Below, in pieces: positions 9,284 through 17,937 of a DNA stretch of 64,000 nt. Every line of letters starts with the position of its first letter. Position 1 is the first letter of the stretch. A program made the position numbers and the translations under genes. Source of the stretch: Dendrosporobacter quercicolus (GTDB taxonomy: Bacteria; Bacillota; Negativicutes; DSM-1736; Dendrosporobacteraceae); the NCBI RefSeq assembly GCF_900104455.1, contig NZ_FNHB01000011.1, positions 60,338 to 124,337 on the forward strand. The letters are read 5' to 3'. The notes under the pieces were generated by a model that made no database searches, was not told where the DNA came from, and saw nothing but the letters and a program-made list of their open reading frames with translations.

Positions 9284-9781
9284 TTAATTCAAAAAAACGA
9301 CAGCGCATTTACTGAGAAAATGACTTGATTGATTGGCTGCAAGAATCTTTTCAGCATCGTCTGTACTTATCATGATATTGTGGTTGTTGTCTCTCAGACC
9401 GCTAGCCTTTACCATTATGGGGTGTGTTCCGGCGCGGGATTTACCGTTTTGAGCGTCTTGCACTAAATCCGGAGTTGGGGCATAGTCGACCATGCCTTGT
9501 GTTACCGCCAGGCTGGTATCAATTTCTGTAATACCATACACCGGGTTACCGGTTTCGTCATAAATTACGGGGGCGAAAGTAGTTTCCAGGCCTAAGCCTC
9601 TGGCATCAACAATCAGGCCTGTAAAGGAATTAGTTTCCGGCTCAGGGGTAACAATTGTACTCGCAGCAATTCCTTCTGCTTTTGGTAGGCCTGGGTCTGG
9701 TACAATGGCTGCAGCTTGAACCGCAATGGCCGAAAAAACGAGGAACGCAGCAATGCATGACGTTCTTTTCAGGTACTTCAT
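9284..9781 (-). CDS. Secreted protein of unknown function
   Basis: 165 residues with a clear signal peptide (KYLKRTSCIAAFLVFSAIA, cut near VQA/AA). The mature part contains FTGLIVDARGLGL, a YGITEID segment, RAGTHPIMVKASG and a final KILAANQSSHFLSKCAVVF. I recognise this arrangement as a conserved exported protein type of diderm Firmicutes, possibly related to LPP20/FlgP-like proteins, but not with certainty. No lipobox is evident, so a periplasmic location is likely. Strong AAGGAGG ribosome site. A TetR regulator gene lies upstream on the same strand. Confidence 0.7.
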   Translation of the reverse strand: MKYLKRTSCIAAFLVFSAIAVQAAAIVPDPGLPKAEGIAASTIVTPEPETNSFTGLIVDARGLGLETTFAPVIYDETGNPVYGITEIDTSLAVTQGMVDYAPTPDLVQDAQNGKSRAGTHPIMVKASGLRDNNHNIMISTDDAEKILAANQSSHFLSKCAVVFLN

Positions 9782-10016
9782 AGAATCATATCCTCCTTAT
9801 TCCCCGGCAGCTTGCCCTGCCTGCGGTTAAATCCCGACTCCATCACGCTTAAAGTCAAGGTTACTCCAACAGCAGTGCTGATACGAAATACATTGCAATG
9901 TCTCATCTGCCTCAAAATTCAATTTTCATTTCCGCAGTCCTGTTCGCCTTTCCTCATTGCATTTCTTACAAACTGCATTTACCTTAATCTTCTAAACCAC
10001 TTGCCGCTTACCCAGG

Positions 10017-10583
10017 CTAATTGTTTTCAGTCTCCCTGGCTACCATTCCATAATAAAGAATATCCATCGCTTTTCCTATAGTATCAAGAAGAGTTAAATT
10101 GTTCCTGATTAAAAAGTTCTCATGGAGCAGCTCATTTATTGTGGCGTTATAAATCACTTTTGCAATAGCCAGATCAATAGGGCGGAAGTATCCGGCTGTA
10201 ATGCCCTGGTCTAAAAGAGCTTCGACCCGCTGCCATGAGTATTCGCGATACGCATCGCATCTTTTCCATACATCCGGCAGATACCGTTTTAGATCAAAAA
10301 TAAACCGGTTGCTGATCAATCCGCCTAAATTCGGTTCAGTTAACAGTACTGCTTTAAGTTTTTCCTTAATATCCAGATTGCTGTCAATTATTTTTTCCGT
10401 CTGTTGGCGCACATTTTCCAGAAGTGAATCGACTACTGTCCCAATCAACTCTTCTTTGGAAGTAAAATGTTCATATAATGTACTTTTGCTCACTGCCAGG
10501 CGCTTGGCCAGCTCAGCCATCGTAAATTTGATGCCATTCTCATTGATTTCTTCAATTGTGGCCATCATGATCCGATTACGCAA
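10017..10583 (-). CDS. TetR/AcrR-family regulator
   Basis: 188 residues. The N-terminal helix-turn-helix reads FTMAELAKRLAVSKSTLYEHFTSKEELI, classic TetR; the remainder is the all-helical ligand domain. The start is a TTG at 10583, placed 8 bases after AAGGAG; the downstream ATGs lack such a site. Two direct TACTATA repeats about 21 bases apart lie just upstream (10605-10633) and may be its operator. Partner genes are unclear: the secreted-protein gene lies downstream on the same strand. Confidence 0.88.
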   Translation of the reverse strand: MRNRIMMATIEEINENGIKFTMAELAKRLAVSKSTLYEHFTSKEELIGTVVDSLLENVRQQTEKIIDSNLDIKEKLKAVLLTEPNLGGLISNRFIFDLKRYLPDVWKRCDAYREYSWQRVEALLDQGITAGYFRPIDLAIAKVIYNATINELLHENFLIRNNLTLLDTIGKAMDILYYGMVARETENN

Positions 10584-10884
10584 AAAATCACTCCTTATTC
10601 ATACTTATAGTACCCGGAAAGTTCATATAGTACTAATAATAGTTGCATTTTCTTTCCATGTCAATATCATGTCAATATATTGTAATTGATTTTTCCGGCG
10701 CTTAGTTTACCCGCTGCAATCAATATTCCTATTTTTACCAGGTCTGTTACAGTTGTTCTATTACCAGCTTCGCTGCCAGTGGCGATGAATAAGGAGCATT
10801 CAAACTGAACAGACTCTCTCCGGTAATTCCCTGCCCTGCTGCCATTAAAAGTATGACCTTTGTGTTATAGTCAGACAGATGGCA
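10584..10884 (-). other. Intergenic gap: tetR promoter region and a possible gene remnant
   Basis: 10584-10690 is AT-rich and carries direct TACTATA repeats (minus strand). From about 10860 to 10747 the minus strand has an open frame ending in SPLAAKLVIEQL and a TAA, which looks like the tail of a lost gene with no start; its family is not recognised. Confidence 0.35.
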
Positions 10885-11307
10885 TTATCCAATTTTTCTT
10901 TCCAAGTATTCAGCAGTAAATTTCACAGCCCGATTGGTCAGTCCTTCACATAAATGCGGCGGATTATCCGGCTTAAAACCCTGGGGACGCAATTGCTTGC
11001 ATAACAAGCTCCCGAATTCTTCTTCAAATTCCTGCGCAAAACAATAACATAAAGCAATGATTATCTCTGTCGACAGCTTGTTTTCTTTCCCAAAAATACC
11101 AAGCAGCATCAAAGAACCTTCAACCAGGCCGCATTGCGCGCCAAAGCCGCCGGCGCCATGCAGGCCTATTGCCGAGTCAATTACCTGCCTGTCCAATTCT
11201 ATTTCATACAATTCCGCCAACGTTTTTAGCATAGTTGTCGCGCAATTGACATCATCATTCCAATAATACCCGGATACTTTGCTTTTTATATATTCCTCTA
11301 GTTCCAT
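10885..11307 (-). CDS. C_GCAxxG_C_C family redox protein
   Basis: 140 residues with the cysteine pattern of the C_GCAxxG_C_C family: NCATTML near the start, GAGGFGAQCGLVEG in the middle, then ALCYCF, LLCKQLRPQGF and PPHLCEGL. These small cytoplasmic proteins of anaerobes probably bind a metal or Fe-S cluster; their reaction is unknown. I prefer the ATG at 11307 (MELEEY) because GGGGGA sits 8 bases before it; the ATG at 11316 directly abuts that site. It stands alone. Confidence 0.85.
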   Translation of the reverse strand: MELEEYIKSKVSGYYWNDDVNCATTMLKTLAELYEIELDRQVIDSAIGLHGAGGFGAQCGLVEGSLMLLGIFGKENKLSTEIIIALCYCFAQEFEEEFGSLLCKQLRPQGFKPDNPPHLCEGLTNRAVKFTAEYLERKIG

Positions 11308-11462
11308 GTTATACATCCCCCATTAAAAGAATATGTCCATAGCTTAAGCTATAATTTATTACCTGGCGTTGCCAAAAGTCTCTTGCCGTTAACTTCAATA
11401 TTCATATTCTATATTATACTCTCTTCACGGCTTCGTACAGACCCAAATTGACATAGCCAAAA

Positions 11463-11950
11463 TCAGTCTGTTCTTACTTTTCCCTCATGAATTCCATGCA
11501 AAACTTCTTGCTGAAAGTCCGTTATACCAACACGCTTTACCAGGCTGCCAATCCGCTCGCCGGTTATCCCCTGCCTTTTCGGCACGCACTTCCATAGCTC
11601 CGGCATTGCAGCCCCGCATGCAGCATTTACAGCCGGTACAGGGCGGGTTCCGGAATGATAAGCAGTCCAACATCATTGATTTGCGGCTTGGCGCAGGAAT
11701 CCGGACAGCCACTAACGGCAATTTTAGTTTTACCCCGAAAGCAAGCCAAAATTATGGATCTCTGCCAAAATTGACGCTAACTGGTTCTACCAAGTGCAGT
11801 TCTACCGATTGCCTGGTGGCAATATGCACCTGCCCCCGGCCATATTGGTCGGCCAAATCAGCTACCTTACGCAACTGACAACTCGTCATATTGCCTGCAA
11901 TCGTTCGAATGCGCACCGCAAACAACCCTTGCTGGCGACGCCGGTACCAC
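11463..11950 (-). pseudogene. Decayed small sulfite/nitrite reductase
   Basis: The minus strand holds pieces of one protein in different frames. From 11945: GLFAVRIRTIAGNM and RQSVELHLVEP (the ferredoxin-like half domain); then TKIAVSGCPDSCAKPQINDV, the siroheme/4Fe-4S motif; then CTGCKCCMRGCNAGAMEV; and finally GERIGSLVKRVGITDFQQEVL before a TGA at 11463. Order and spacing match the roughly 220-residue clostridial-type siroheme reductase, but a large middle section is deleted and at least two frameshifts are visible. Non-functional. An intact, different siroheme reductase lies at 38019. Confidence 0.85.
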
Positions 11951-12095
11951 CTCCGGAGGCTTAGACGCCTCACTTGCCAAGCGGCTGTTTGAGCTTAAAT
12001 GGCTGGAAAGCTTACCCGACGGCCGGGCAGTACGTGTCACCGCTGCCGGGCATAAAGGCTTATTGGACGAGTTTGGCTTGCGTTTAACGGAGTGA
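11950..12095 (+). pseudogene. C-terminal remnant of an ArsR-type regulator
   Basis: From about 11954 the plus strand reads LDASLAKRLFELKWLESLPD, then GRAVRVTAAGHKGLLDEFGL and a TGA at 12093. This matches the C-terminal end (wing plus tail) of a group of ArsR-like helix-turn-helix regulators. No N-terminal part exists; the sequence runs straight into the sulfite-reductase wreck on the other strand, implying a deletion that joined two genes. Confidence 0.7.
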
Positions 12096-12140
12096 ATTGA
12101 ATAATTTAACAATATCATATTTCTTGATAGCTTGTTGAAC

Positions 12141-12180
12141 TTCAAACAGACATTGACTCTTTATTCAATGTCTGTTTGAA
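12141..12180. repeat. Perfect inverted repeat
   Basis: 16-bp arms TTCAAACAGACATTGA and complement with an 8-base loop. It could stop transcription of the upstream remnant; there is no long T-tract on either side. Confidence 0.6.
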
Positions 12181-12299
12181 TTCGGTCTCCAATATAGATT
12201 TCAGCCGTTTGTCAGGTAAGAGATTTATTCATTGCAAAGGAAATAACCACCTTTTGTGGAATAATTCAAATGTAAATAATTGTATTAGTAGGAGAATCT

Positions 12300-13964
12300 A
12301 TGGATTATTTTCATATAACAATTATCGGTGCAATATCTGGAACACTCTCAATGATTCTTGTTTATATTTATTTATATTTCTTGTACCGTGAACGCTTTAT
12401 TGCAATTTGGACAATTGCCTGGTTTATGCTTTTACTTCGTAATATCTGTTTTGATTCTGGAATGCTCAATTGGAAACAAACATTGTTTCCCTTTATTATC
12501 TATCAGCTATTATTTATTGGCTGCAGCTTGACCTTTGTATGGGGCACCTATATTTTCATTGAACGCAGCTTCAAAAAGGCCTGGATCTATGGAGCTGTCT
12601 TTAGTTCACTCATCAGTATTATGTTTTTTCTATTGCAGTTTCCTCTTGTTTATAAGCTGCTGCCTCCCACCTGGTTTGCAGGCGTAGTATTGGGATGGAT
12701 CGCTGTAGTCTTTATCCGCTATGTGGACTTAACCGGAATGGGTAGAATAATCACCGGTACCGCCTTCGCCTTATGGAGTATACTTACTATGATTATGCCT
12801 TTATTCATTGAAACTTCCCCCCGCTTGATCGCAGTAACCGGCGGTATTTTAAGGCTAATAATTACAATTAGTACGGTAATGGTCTTTTTGGAAAGAAGCA
12901 GAGTAAATTTAATTAACAAAGAAACCCAATACCGCTTTATTATGGAAAACGCCATTGATATCATTTATTATTACCGACTGCTGCCTGTTGCTAGAATTGA
13001 TTACATTAGCCCTGCTGTTTTTTCCATTACAGGTTATAAGCCTGAGGAATATTATGCAGATGATCAATTAGTTTATAAATTAATTTTTCCTGATGACCGT
13101 CAAATGTTCGACAATTTTATTAAAAATCTCGCTCAAGGAATTGCGCTGCCTATAACGTTGCGTTTAATTCGAAAAGATAATACTATACTATGGATAGAGC
13201 AAAAATGCGTCACAATTCTAGATAAAAACGGAAAATCAGTAGCACTGGAAGGCATTGTTCGCGATATTACCGCAAGAAAAACGTTAGAACAGGTTGCCGC
13301 CTCCCTTGATCGTATGAATATGGTTGGAAATATGGCAGTTACGGTGGCTCATGAAATTAGAAATCCGCTGACGACCATTCGCGGTTATCTGCAACTTCTT
13401 GAAAAAAAGAAAGACTATCAAGCCGACAAGGGTAAATTTAAGTTAATGATAGAAGAAATTGACAGAGCTAATACTATTATCCGGGAATATCTTGCCCTAT
13501 CGCGAAATAAAATGGCTCACTTGGAACTGTGCTCCTTAAATCAAATAATTGAGTCATTATTTCCTCTAATAGAAGCAGATGCGGTCGCTTCAAAAGTATA
13601 TATAGATCTTGATCTTATTACTATCCTGCCAAATTTACTGTTAGATAAAAACGAAATACGTCAAATGTTGCTGAATATGGTACGAAATAGTATTGAAGCA
13701 ATGCCATCCGGAGGTAATTTAATAATAAAAACATTCCATGAAAACAATTCGGTTATCCTTTCTATCAGTGACCAAGGCTCCGGAATACCCGCACATGTGC
13801 TAAGCAAATTGGGAACACCGTTTATCACCAGTAAAGACACTGGCACTGGTTTGGGTATCCCGATATGCTACCAGATCGCCAATAGGCATAATGCTTCAAT
13901 AAATATTAAAACCAGCGGCCAAGGAACTACTATTTCTGTTTATTTTAAAATTCCCAATAAATAG
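12300..13964 (+). CDS. 7TM-PAS sensor histidine kinase (first of twin pair)
   Basis: 554 residues. Seven hydrophobic helices fill residues 1-195, a PAS domain spans about 210-330 (IDYISPAVFSITGY... ending DITARK), then HisKA with phospho-acceptor His351 in AHEIRNPLTT, and HATPase_c with N-box NMVRNSIEAM, G1 DQGSGI and G2 GTGLGIPICYQIA. The DHp/ATPase part resembles the Bacillus KinA-type sporulation kinases; the membrane sensor suggests a lipophilic or membrane signal. AGGAGA ribosome site. No response regulator is adjacent. The next gene is a signal-synthase-like acyltransferase and the one after is a paralogue with the same layout. Confidence 0.92.
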   Translation: MDYFHITIIGAISGTLSMILVYIYLYFLYRERFIAIWTIAWFMLLLRNICFDSGMLNWKQTLFPFIIYQLLFIGCSLTFVWGTYIFIERSFKKAWIYGAVFSSLISIMFFLLQFPLVYKLLPPTWFAGVVLGWIAVVFIRYVDLTGMGRIITGTAFALWSILTMIMPLFIETSPRLIAVTGGILRLIITISTVMVFLERSRVNLINKETQYRFIMENAIDIIYYYRLLPVARIDYISPAVFSITGYKPEEYYADDQLVYKLIFPDDRQMFDNFIKNLAQGIALPITLRLIRKDNTILWIEQKCVTILDKNGKSVALEGIVRDITARKTLEQVAASLDRMNMVGNMAVTVAHEIRNPLTTIRGYLQLLEKKKDYQADKGKFKLMIEEIDRANTIIREYLALSRNKMAHLELCSLNQIIESLFPLIEADAVASKVYIDLDLITILPNLLLDKNEIRQMLLNMVRNSIEAMPSGGNLIIKTFHENNSVILSISDQGSGIPAHVLSKLGTPFITSKDTGTGLGIPICYQIANRHNASINIKTSGQGTTISVYFKIPNK

Positions 13965-13973
13965 TTAATAACT

Positions 13974-14018
13974 AAAAACCTCTTCACCGTGAGTGGATAC
14001 TCCGACGAAGAGGTTTTT
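13974..14018 (+). terminator. Terminator after the first kinase
   Basis: 12-bp arms AAAAACCTCTTC (13974-13985) and complement (14007-14018) with T-rich sequence after, 10 bases past the stop codon. Confidence 0.85.
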
Positions 14019-14096
14019 GATATTATTTTTAAAAAATCTCGTTTTCCAACAAATAAATACATTTTTCGCAAGGTTTAATTTCTTGTCTCTCCGTAT

Positions 14097-14114
14097 CCCC
14101 CTAAGTTAAGGGGG
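14097..14114 (+). promoter_or_regulatory. GC hairpin in the leader of the acyltransferase gene
   Basis: CCCCCT-AAGTTA-AGGGGG forms a 6-bp stem. The right arm also acts as a plausible ribosome site for a five-codon frame (MVMNA) at 14117, upstream of the real start at 14185. Possible translational control; inference only. Confidence 0.35.
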
Positions 14115-14184
14115 TGATGGTTATGAATGCGTAATGCCATTTAATAAGCTTACGACAATAACTATTATGGAGGAGAGACAAATT

Positions 14185-15321
14185 ATGACACCCAAACATT
14201 TAAACACAGTATCCTATACTGAAAAAGCAACAGCAATAGAAATTGCCGTTGCCACAACTCGGGAAGAAAAACTGAAAATCTATCATCTGCGTTACCGAAT
14301 CTATGCCGAAGAAATGCGCAAGCGCTTTCCCAACATGGATCACCTGAATAGATTATTATATGATGAACTTGATGAATGGGGTATACTTTTATATGCTAAA
14401 TCCGGCTCAGACATTATTGGAACATTAAGAATCAATATAGGAGAAGTTAGCGATTTCTCCCCTTTTTGGGTGCAGGCTCTTTCTTTAAGAAGATTCGCAC
14501 AGTTCAATAATAATCAAAAGTTTGCTTACACTTCAAAATTTATGGTTTTACCAGCTTACCGGAACTCCACAGTACCATATTTGCTTTCTTCAAAAAGTTA
14601 CGAAATATATTGCAAACAACAAATACTCTTTAGTTTTGGCGTTTGCAATTTTCATTTAATAAGACTTTACGAACAATTTGGCTTTCAGCGGTTTGGAAGG
14701 AACTTCGTAGATGAAGGATATGGCTTGCTGACTCCCTATGTACTGTTGGTAGATGATATAGAACATTTACAGACAGTACGCTCACCGTTTTTCCGTCAAG
14801 CCCGTAAACGAACACACTTGAATAATCAGGCGAAAAAATGGTTTTACGCTGAATTTGCCGAAACCTCTAGTATTATAAACAGCCAACTAGTCTGCCCGGA
14901 ATATCTATGGAAGGTTTTATCCTTTCGGCTAAAAGCCTCACCGACCCAAGTAATTGCAATATTGCAAGGATTGTCTGATACGGATGCGATGAAATTCATA
15001 CACCGCTGCGGTGTAATCGTACAATGCCACTCGGAAGATCGTATTACCTTTCAAGGAGATACAAGCTATGCATTCAATATTTTGATCTCAGGTATACTGG
15101 AATCAAAAAAACGATCAATACCAGATTCGCGTACCATCTTACCTGGACAGCCGATTGGGATTAACGGATTGATTGATCATCCCCCACACCAGGATGGTAC
15201 TATTGCCGTTACAAATGCAGAAGTCCTGGTACTTTCCAGCCTTGCCTTCCCCAAGTTCTGCAACTCATATCCGAATATTGCCGGCCAAATAATGCAAAAC
15301 AGTATGATCTACCCAACCTAA
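14185..15321 (+). CDS. FeeM/LuxI-like N-acyltransferase fused to a cyclic-nucleotide-binding-like domain
   Basis: 378 residues. The first half (about 20-200) has the autoinducer-synthase/FeeM form of the GNAT fold: YHLRYRIYAEEMRK, an acidic DELDEWG turn, GTLRINI, SKFMVLPAYRNS and a final FGFQRFGR...PYVLLVDD. Related enzymes make N-acyl amino acids or acyl-homoserine lactones from acyl-ACP. The second half (about 265-370) resembles a CRP-type beta-barrel: GDTSYAFNILISGILES, then ILPGQPIGINGLI and TIAVTNAEVLVLSS. The typical phosphate-cassette Arg is not obvious, so ligand binding is uncertain. I choose the ATG at 14185 (MTPKHL) with GGAGGAG upstream. It lies between twin membrane kinases, suggesting a signal synthase and its sensors. 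Confidence 0.75.
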   Translation: MTPKHLNTVSYTEKATAIEIAVATTREEKLKIYHLRYRIYAEEMRKRFPNMDHLNRLLYDELDEWGILLYAKSGSDIIGTLRINIGEVSDFSPFWVQALSLRRFAQFNNNQKFAYTSKFMVLPAYRNSTVPYLLSSKSYEIYCKQQILFSFGVCNFHLIRLYEQFGFQRFGRNFVDEGYGLLTPYVLLVDDIEHLQTVRSPFFRQARKRTHLNNQAKKWFYAEFAETSSIINSQLVCPEYLWKVLSFRLKASPTQVIAILQGLSDTDAMKFIHRCGVIVQCHSEDRITFQGDTSYAFNILISGILESKKRSIPDSRTILPGQPIGINGLIDHPPHQDGTIAVTNAEVLVLSSLAFPKFCNSYPNIAGQIMQNSMIYPT

Positions 15322-15331
15322 TCCAGAACAA

Positions 15332-15370
15332 GATGCCGCTATAGCTTGCAAAAGTTGTAGCGGCATTTCT
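15332..15370 (+). terminator. Terminator after the acyltransferase gene
   Basis: Arms ATGCCGCTAT (15332-15341) and TGTAGCGGCAT (15356-15366) followed by TTCTT, 11 bases past the stop. Confidence 0.75.
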
Positions 15371-15592
15371 TAGCATTAGCCAGACTTGGGGTCATGATCT
15401 GGATTTCTCAGTGTGATCCCTAATTAAAATAGTAGATCTTCACCGCTAAAAAAGTACAGCAACAGATAATTTTACAAATTTATACATTATTTACGCTTCA
15501 AGTTACCTTCATAGAAGGATCTCAGTATTTTCCAGAGAATTAATATTTATAAGGCAGGAGACTTATTGGATTTACAGGAGTTATTAGTAATT

Positions 15593-17263
15593 ATGGATTA
15601 TATCTATTTATCTGTAATGGGTTCACTGGTTGGGACAATTGCTATCGTCCTTGTTTCTCTATACTTGTATATTATGTACCGAAAGCGATATATGGGCTTC
15701 TGGGTCTTAGGCTGGCTTGTCTTTATCTTAAGGTATGCTGCTTTGGATTCAGGCGTATTTGTCTGGAAAAGCTCTGCTTTAGGCTTGACAATCTACCAGC
15801 TACTTACATATATTTCCGTTTTGACGATTGTTTATAGCACTTACGGCTTTATAAGTAAACCATTTAATAGACATTGGCTGTATGGCGCTGCTATTACTTT
15901 ACTTGCAAGTACCGTTTTAAACTTTCAGGCAATACCATTCATTTATAAAATTCTACTCCCTATTTATACCTGCTGTTTCGCCGGGATTTGGGTTGGATTA
16001 ACCTTTATACGCCACCGTAAACTACAGAATTCAGGCCGATTAATTACCGGTTACGCTTACCTCTTTTTGAGCCTTATCAACTTTTCCACGCCTTTTATTA
16101 TGCATGGCTCATGGCTACTTCCTTGGGGTTACGCCCTGGGAGGAATACTTCGTCTCATTATTGCTATTGGCACTTTAATGCTATATTTTGAAAAAACCCG
16201 CACAGAGTTAATGAAAAAGGAAGCTCAATACCGCCAATTACTGGAAAACGCAATTGATATAATTTATTGTTACCAATTATTCCCTGAGAAAAAACTTGAT
16301 TATGTAAGTCCCTCTGTTTTAACTGTCACAGGCTACGCCCCTGCCGAATTTTACGCCGATAGTTCATTAAGCTGTAAATTAGTACATCCGGACGACTATT
16401 CTGTATTTAGAAATTTTATCAATCAAATACCGACTTCCATAGAGCTGCCATTGACAATACGATTAATAAAAAAAGATAAAACCACTCTATGGATTGAGCA
16501 AAAATGTGCACCTATTTACGCTGAGAATGGACAGCTTCTCGCACTAGAAGGGGTAATCCGGGATGTCACTTACAGGAAAAAGTTAGAGCAAATGACATTT
16601 GACCGGATGAATATGGTAGGAAGTATGGCAGCAGTTGTAGCACATGAAATTAGAAACCCTATGACAACCGTACGCGGTTATTTACAGTTACTTGGCGGCA
16701 AAAAAACTTACCAAACCGACAGAGAAAAAATTATATTAATGATTGAAGAACTGGATAGAGCCAATAACATTATCCATGAATACCTTTCTCTATCCCATCA
16801 GAAAAGAGTTTCTCTAAAAAAGTGTTCTTTAAATCATATCATTGACGCATTATCGCCCTTAGTTCGAGCAGATGGCAATTCTTCAAAAGTACAAGTCACG
16901 CTTGAACTGAATAAAATCCCCGAATTGTTACTGGACGAAAATGAAATTCGTCAATTATTGCTAAATTTAGTACGAAACGGAATTGAAGCTATGCCGTCTG
17001 GAGGAAATTTAATTATTCGCACCACATCAGTAGAAAATAAAATCATTCTGGCCATTAGTGATCAAGGCTCTGGAATCCCCTCGCATATCCTTGACCATCT
17101 GGGTACACCCTTTTGTACTACTAAAGATACAGGGACAGGATTAGGTTTGCCGATTTGCTATCAAATAGCCCAACGTCATAATGCAGCAATTAAAATTGAT
17201 ACCAGTAAGCAAGGCACAACATTTTTCGTTTATTTTACGCAGCCAGGCCCGCAGTCCGCTTAA
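15593..17263 (+). CDS. 7TM-PAS sensor histidine kinase (second of twin pair)
   Basis: 556 residues, same layout as the kinase at 12300: seven membrane helices (1-200), PAS (about 212-335), HisKA and HATPase_c (DQGSGI, GTGLGLPICYQIA). Starting at the ATG 15593 (MDYIYLSVMG) places the phospho-acceptor at His351, exactly as in the twin that begins MDYFHI, so I prefer it to the TTG at 15566, which also has a ribosome site (GGCAGGAG). The two kinases diverge most in the membrane part, as expected if they sense different ligands. No partner regulator is adjacent. A third, decayed copy follows directly. Confidence 0.92.
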   Translation: MDYIYLSVMGSLVGTIAIVLVSLYLYIMYRKRYMGFWVLGWLVFILRYAALDSGVFVWKSSALGLTIYQLLTYISVLTIVYSTYGFISKPFNRHWLYGAAITLLASTVLNFQAIPFIYKILLPIYTCCFAGIWVGLTFIRHRKLQNSGRLITGYAYLFLSLINFSTPFIMHGSWLLPWGYALGGILRLIIAIGTLMLYFEKTRTELMKKEAQYRQLLENAIDIIYCYQLFPEKKLDYVSPSVLTVTGYAPAEFYADSSLSCKLVHPDDYSVFRNFINQIPTSIELPLTIRLIKKDKTTLWIEQKCAPIYAENGQLLALEGVIRDVTYRKKLEQMTFDRMNMVGSMAAVVAHEIRNPMTTVRGYLQLLGGKKTYQTDREKIILMIEELDRANNIIHEYLSLSHQKRVSLKKCSLNHIIDALSPLVRADGNSSKVQVTLELNKIPELLLDENEIRQLLLNLVRNGIEAMPSGGNLIIRTTSVENKIILAISDQGSGIPSHILDHLGTPFCTTKDTGTGLGLPICYQIAQRHNAAIKIDTSKQGTTFFVYFTQPGPQSA

Positions 17264-17285
17264 TCAACTGCGGGTTTCTGAAGGA

Positions 17286-17805
17286 TTAAGCCATTTTGCT
17301 TTCCCACTGACTACCATATGCGGCTATCTGCAGTTTTTTGAAAAAAAGCCGGAATATCAAGCCGATAATGACAAATTTAATTTGCTGATAGAAGAAGTTG
17401 ACAAAACAATACGATTATACGAAGATATCTAATTTGTCCCGGGAAAAGCTGGCTCACTTGGAATTGTGTTCCTTAAACCAGATAATTGAATCAGTATTTC
17501 CTTTAATAAACGCGGAGGCGATGGCGGCAAAAGTATGGATAAAGCTTAATCTTAGGCCCCTGCCGAACTTACGATTAGATAAAAACGAGATACGTCAAAT
17601 GCTGCTTCATATGGTACGTAATAGCATTGAGGCGATGGTATCCGGAGGTAATCTGGAGATACAAACATTGCGGGGAAATGATACTGTCATTTTGTCTATA
17701 AGTGATCAGGGTTCCGGTATTGATGATCACATCCTTAATAAGCTCGGAACGCCGTTTATTACGACTAAAGATACCGGCGCAGGGCTTGGAATTCCCATAT
17801 GCTAA
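17286..17805 (+). pseudogene. Decayed third copy of the twin kinases
   Basis: Starts inside the HisKA region: HFAFPLTTICGYLQFFEKK replaces HEIRNPLTT, so the phospho-acceptor context is damaged. The frame stops at 17432, shifts, and resumes as LSREKLAHLELCSLNQIIE through DQGSGI and DTGAGLGIPIC, then stops at 17805 before the end of the ATPase domain. The membrane and PAS parts are missing. Closest to the kinase at 12300 (AHLELCSLNQIIES is identical). Confidence 0.9.
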
Positions 17806-17937
17806 GATTGCATACGAAGAGGCCTTGCGGATGTTAGAATATCAAAACGAAAGATTATGAAATGGAATATACAAGAGGGCTGGAAGCTATCATGGCGCCC
17901 CACTGAGCAGCCTTTGTCGAAATACTCATTTGGCGAC

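Noticed and set aside
12141..12180. Integration or attachment site
   Set aside because: The perfect inverted repeat lies between a remnant and the first kinase, but no integrase, tRNA or direct duplication is near.
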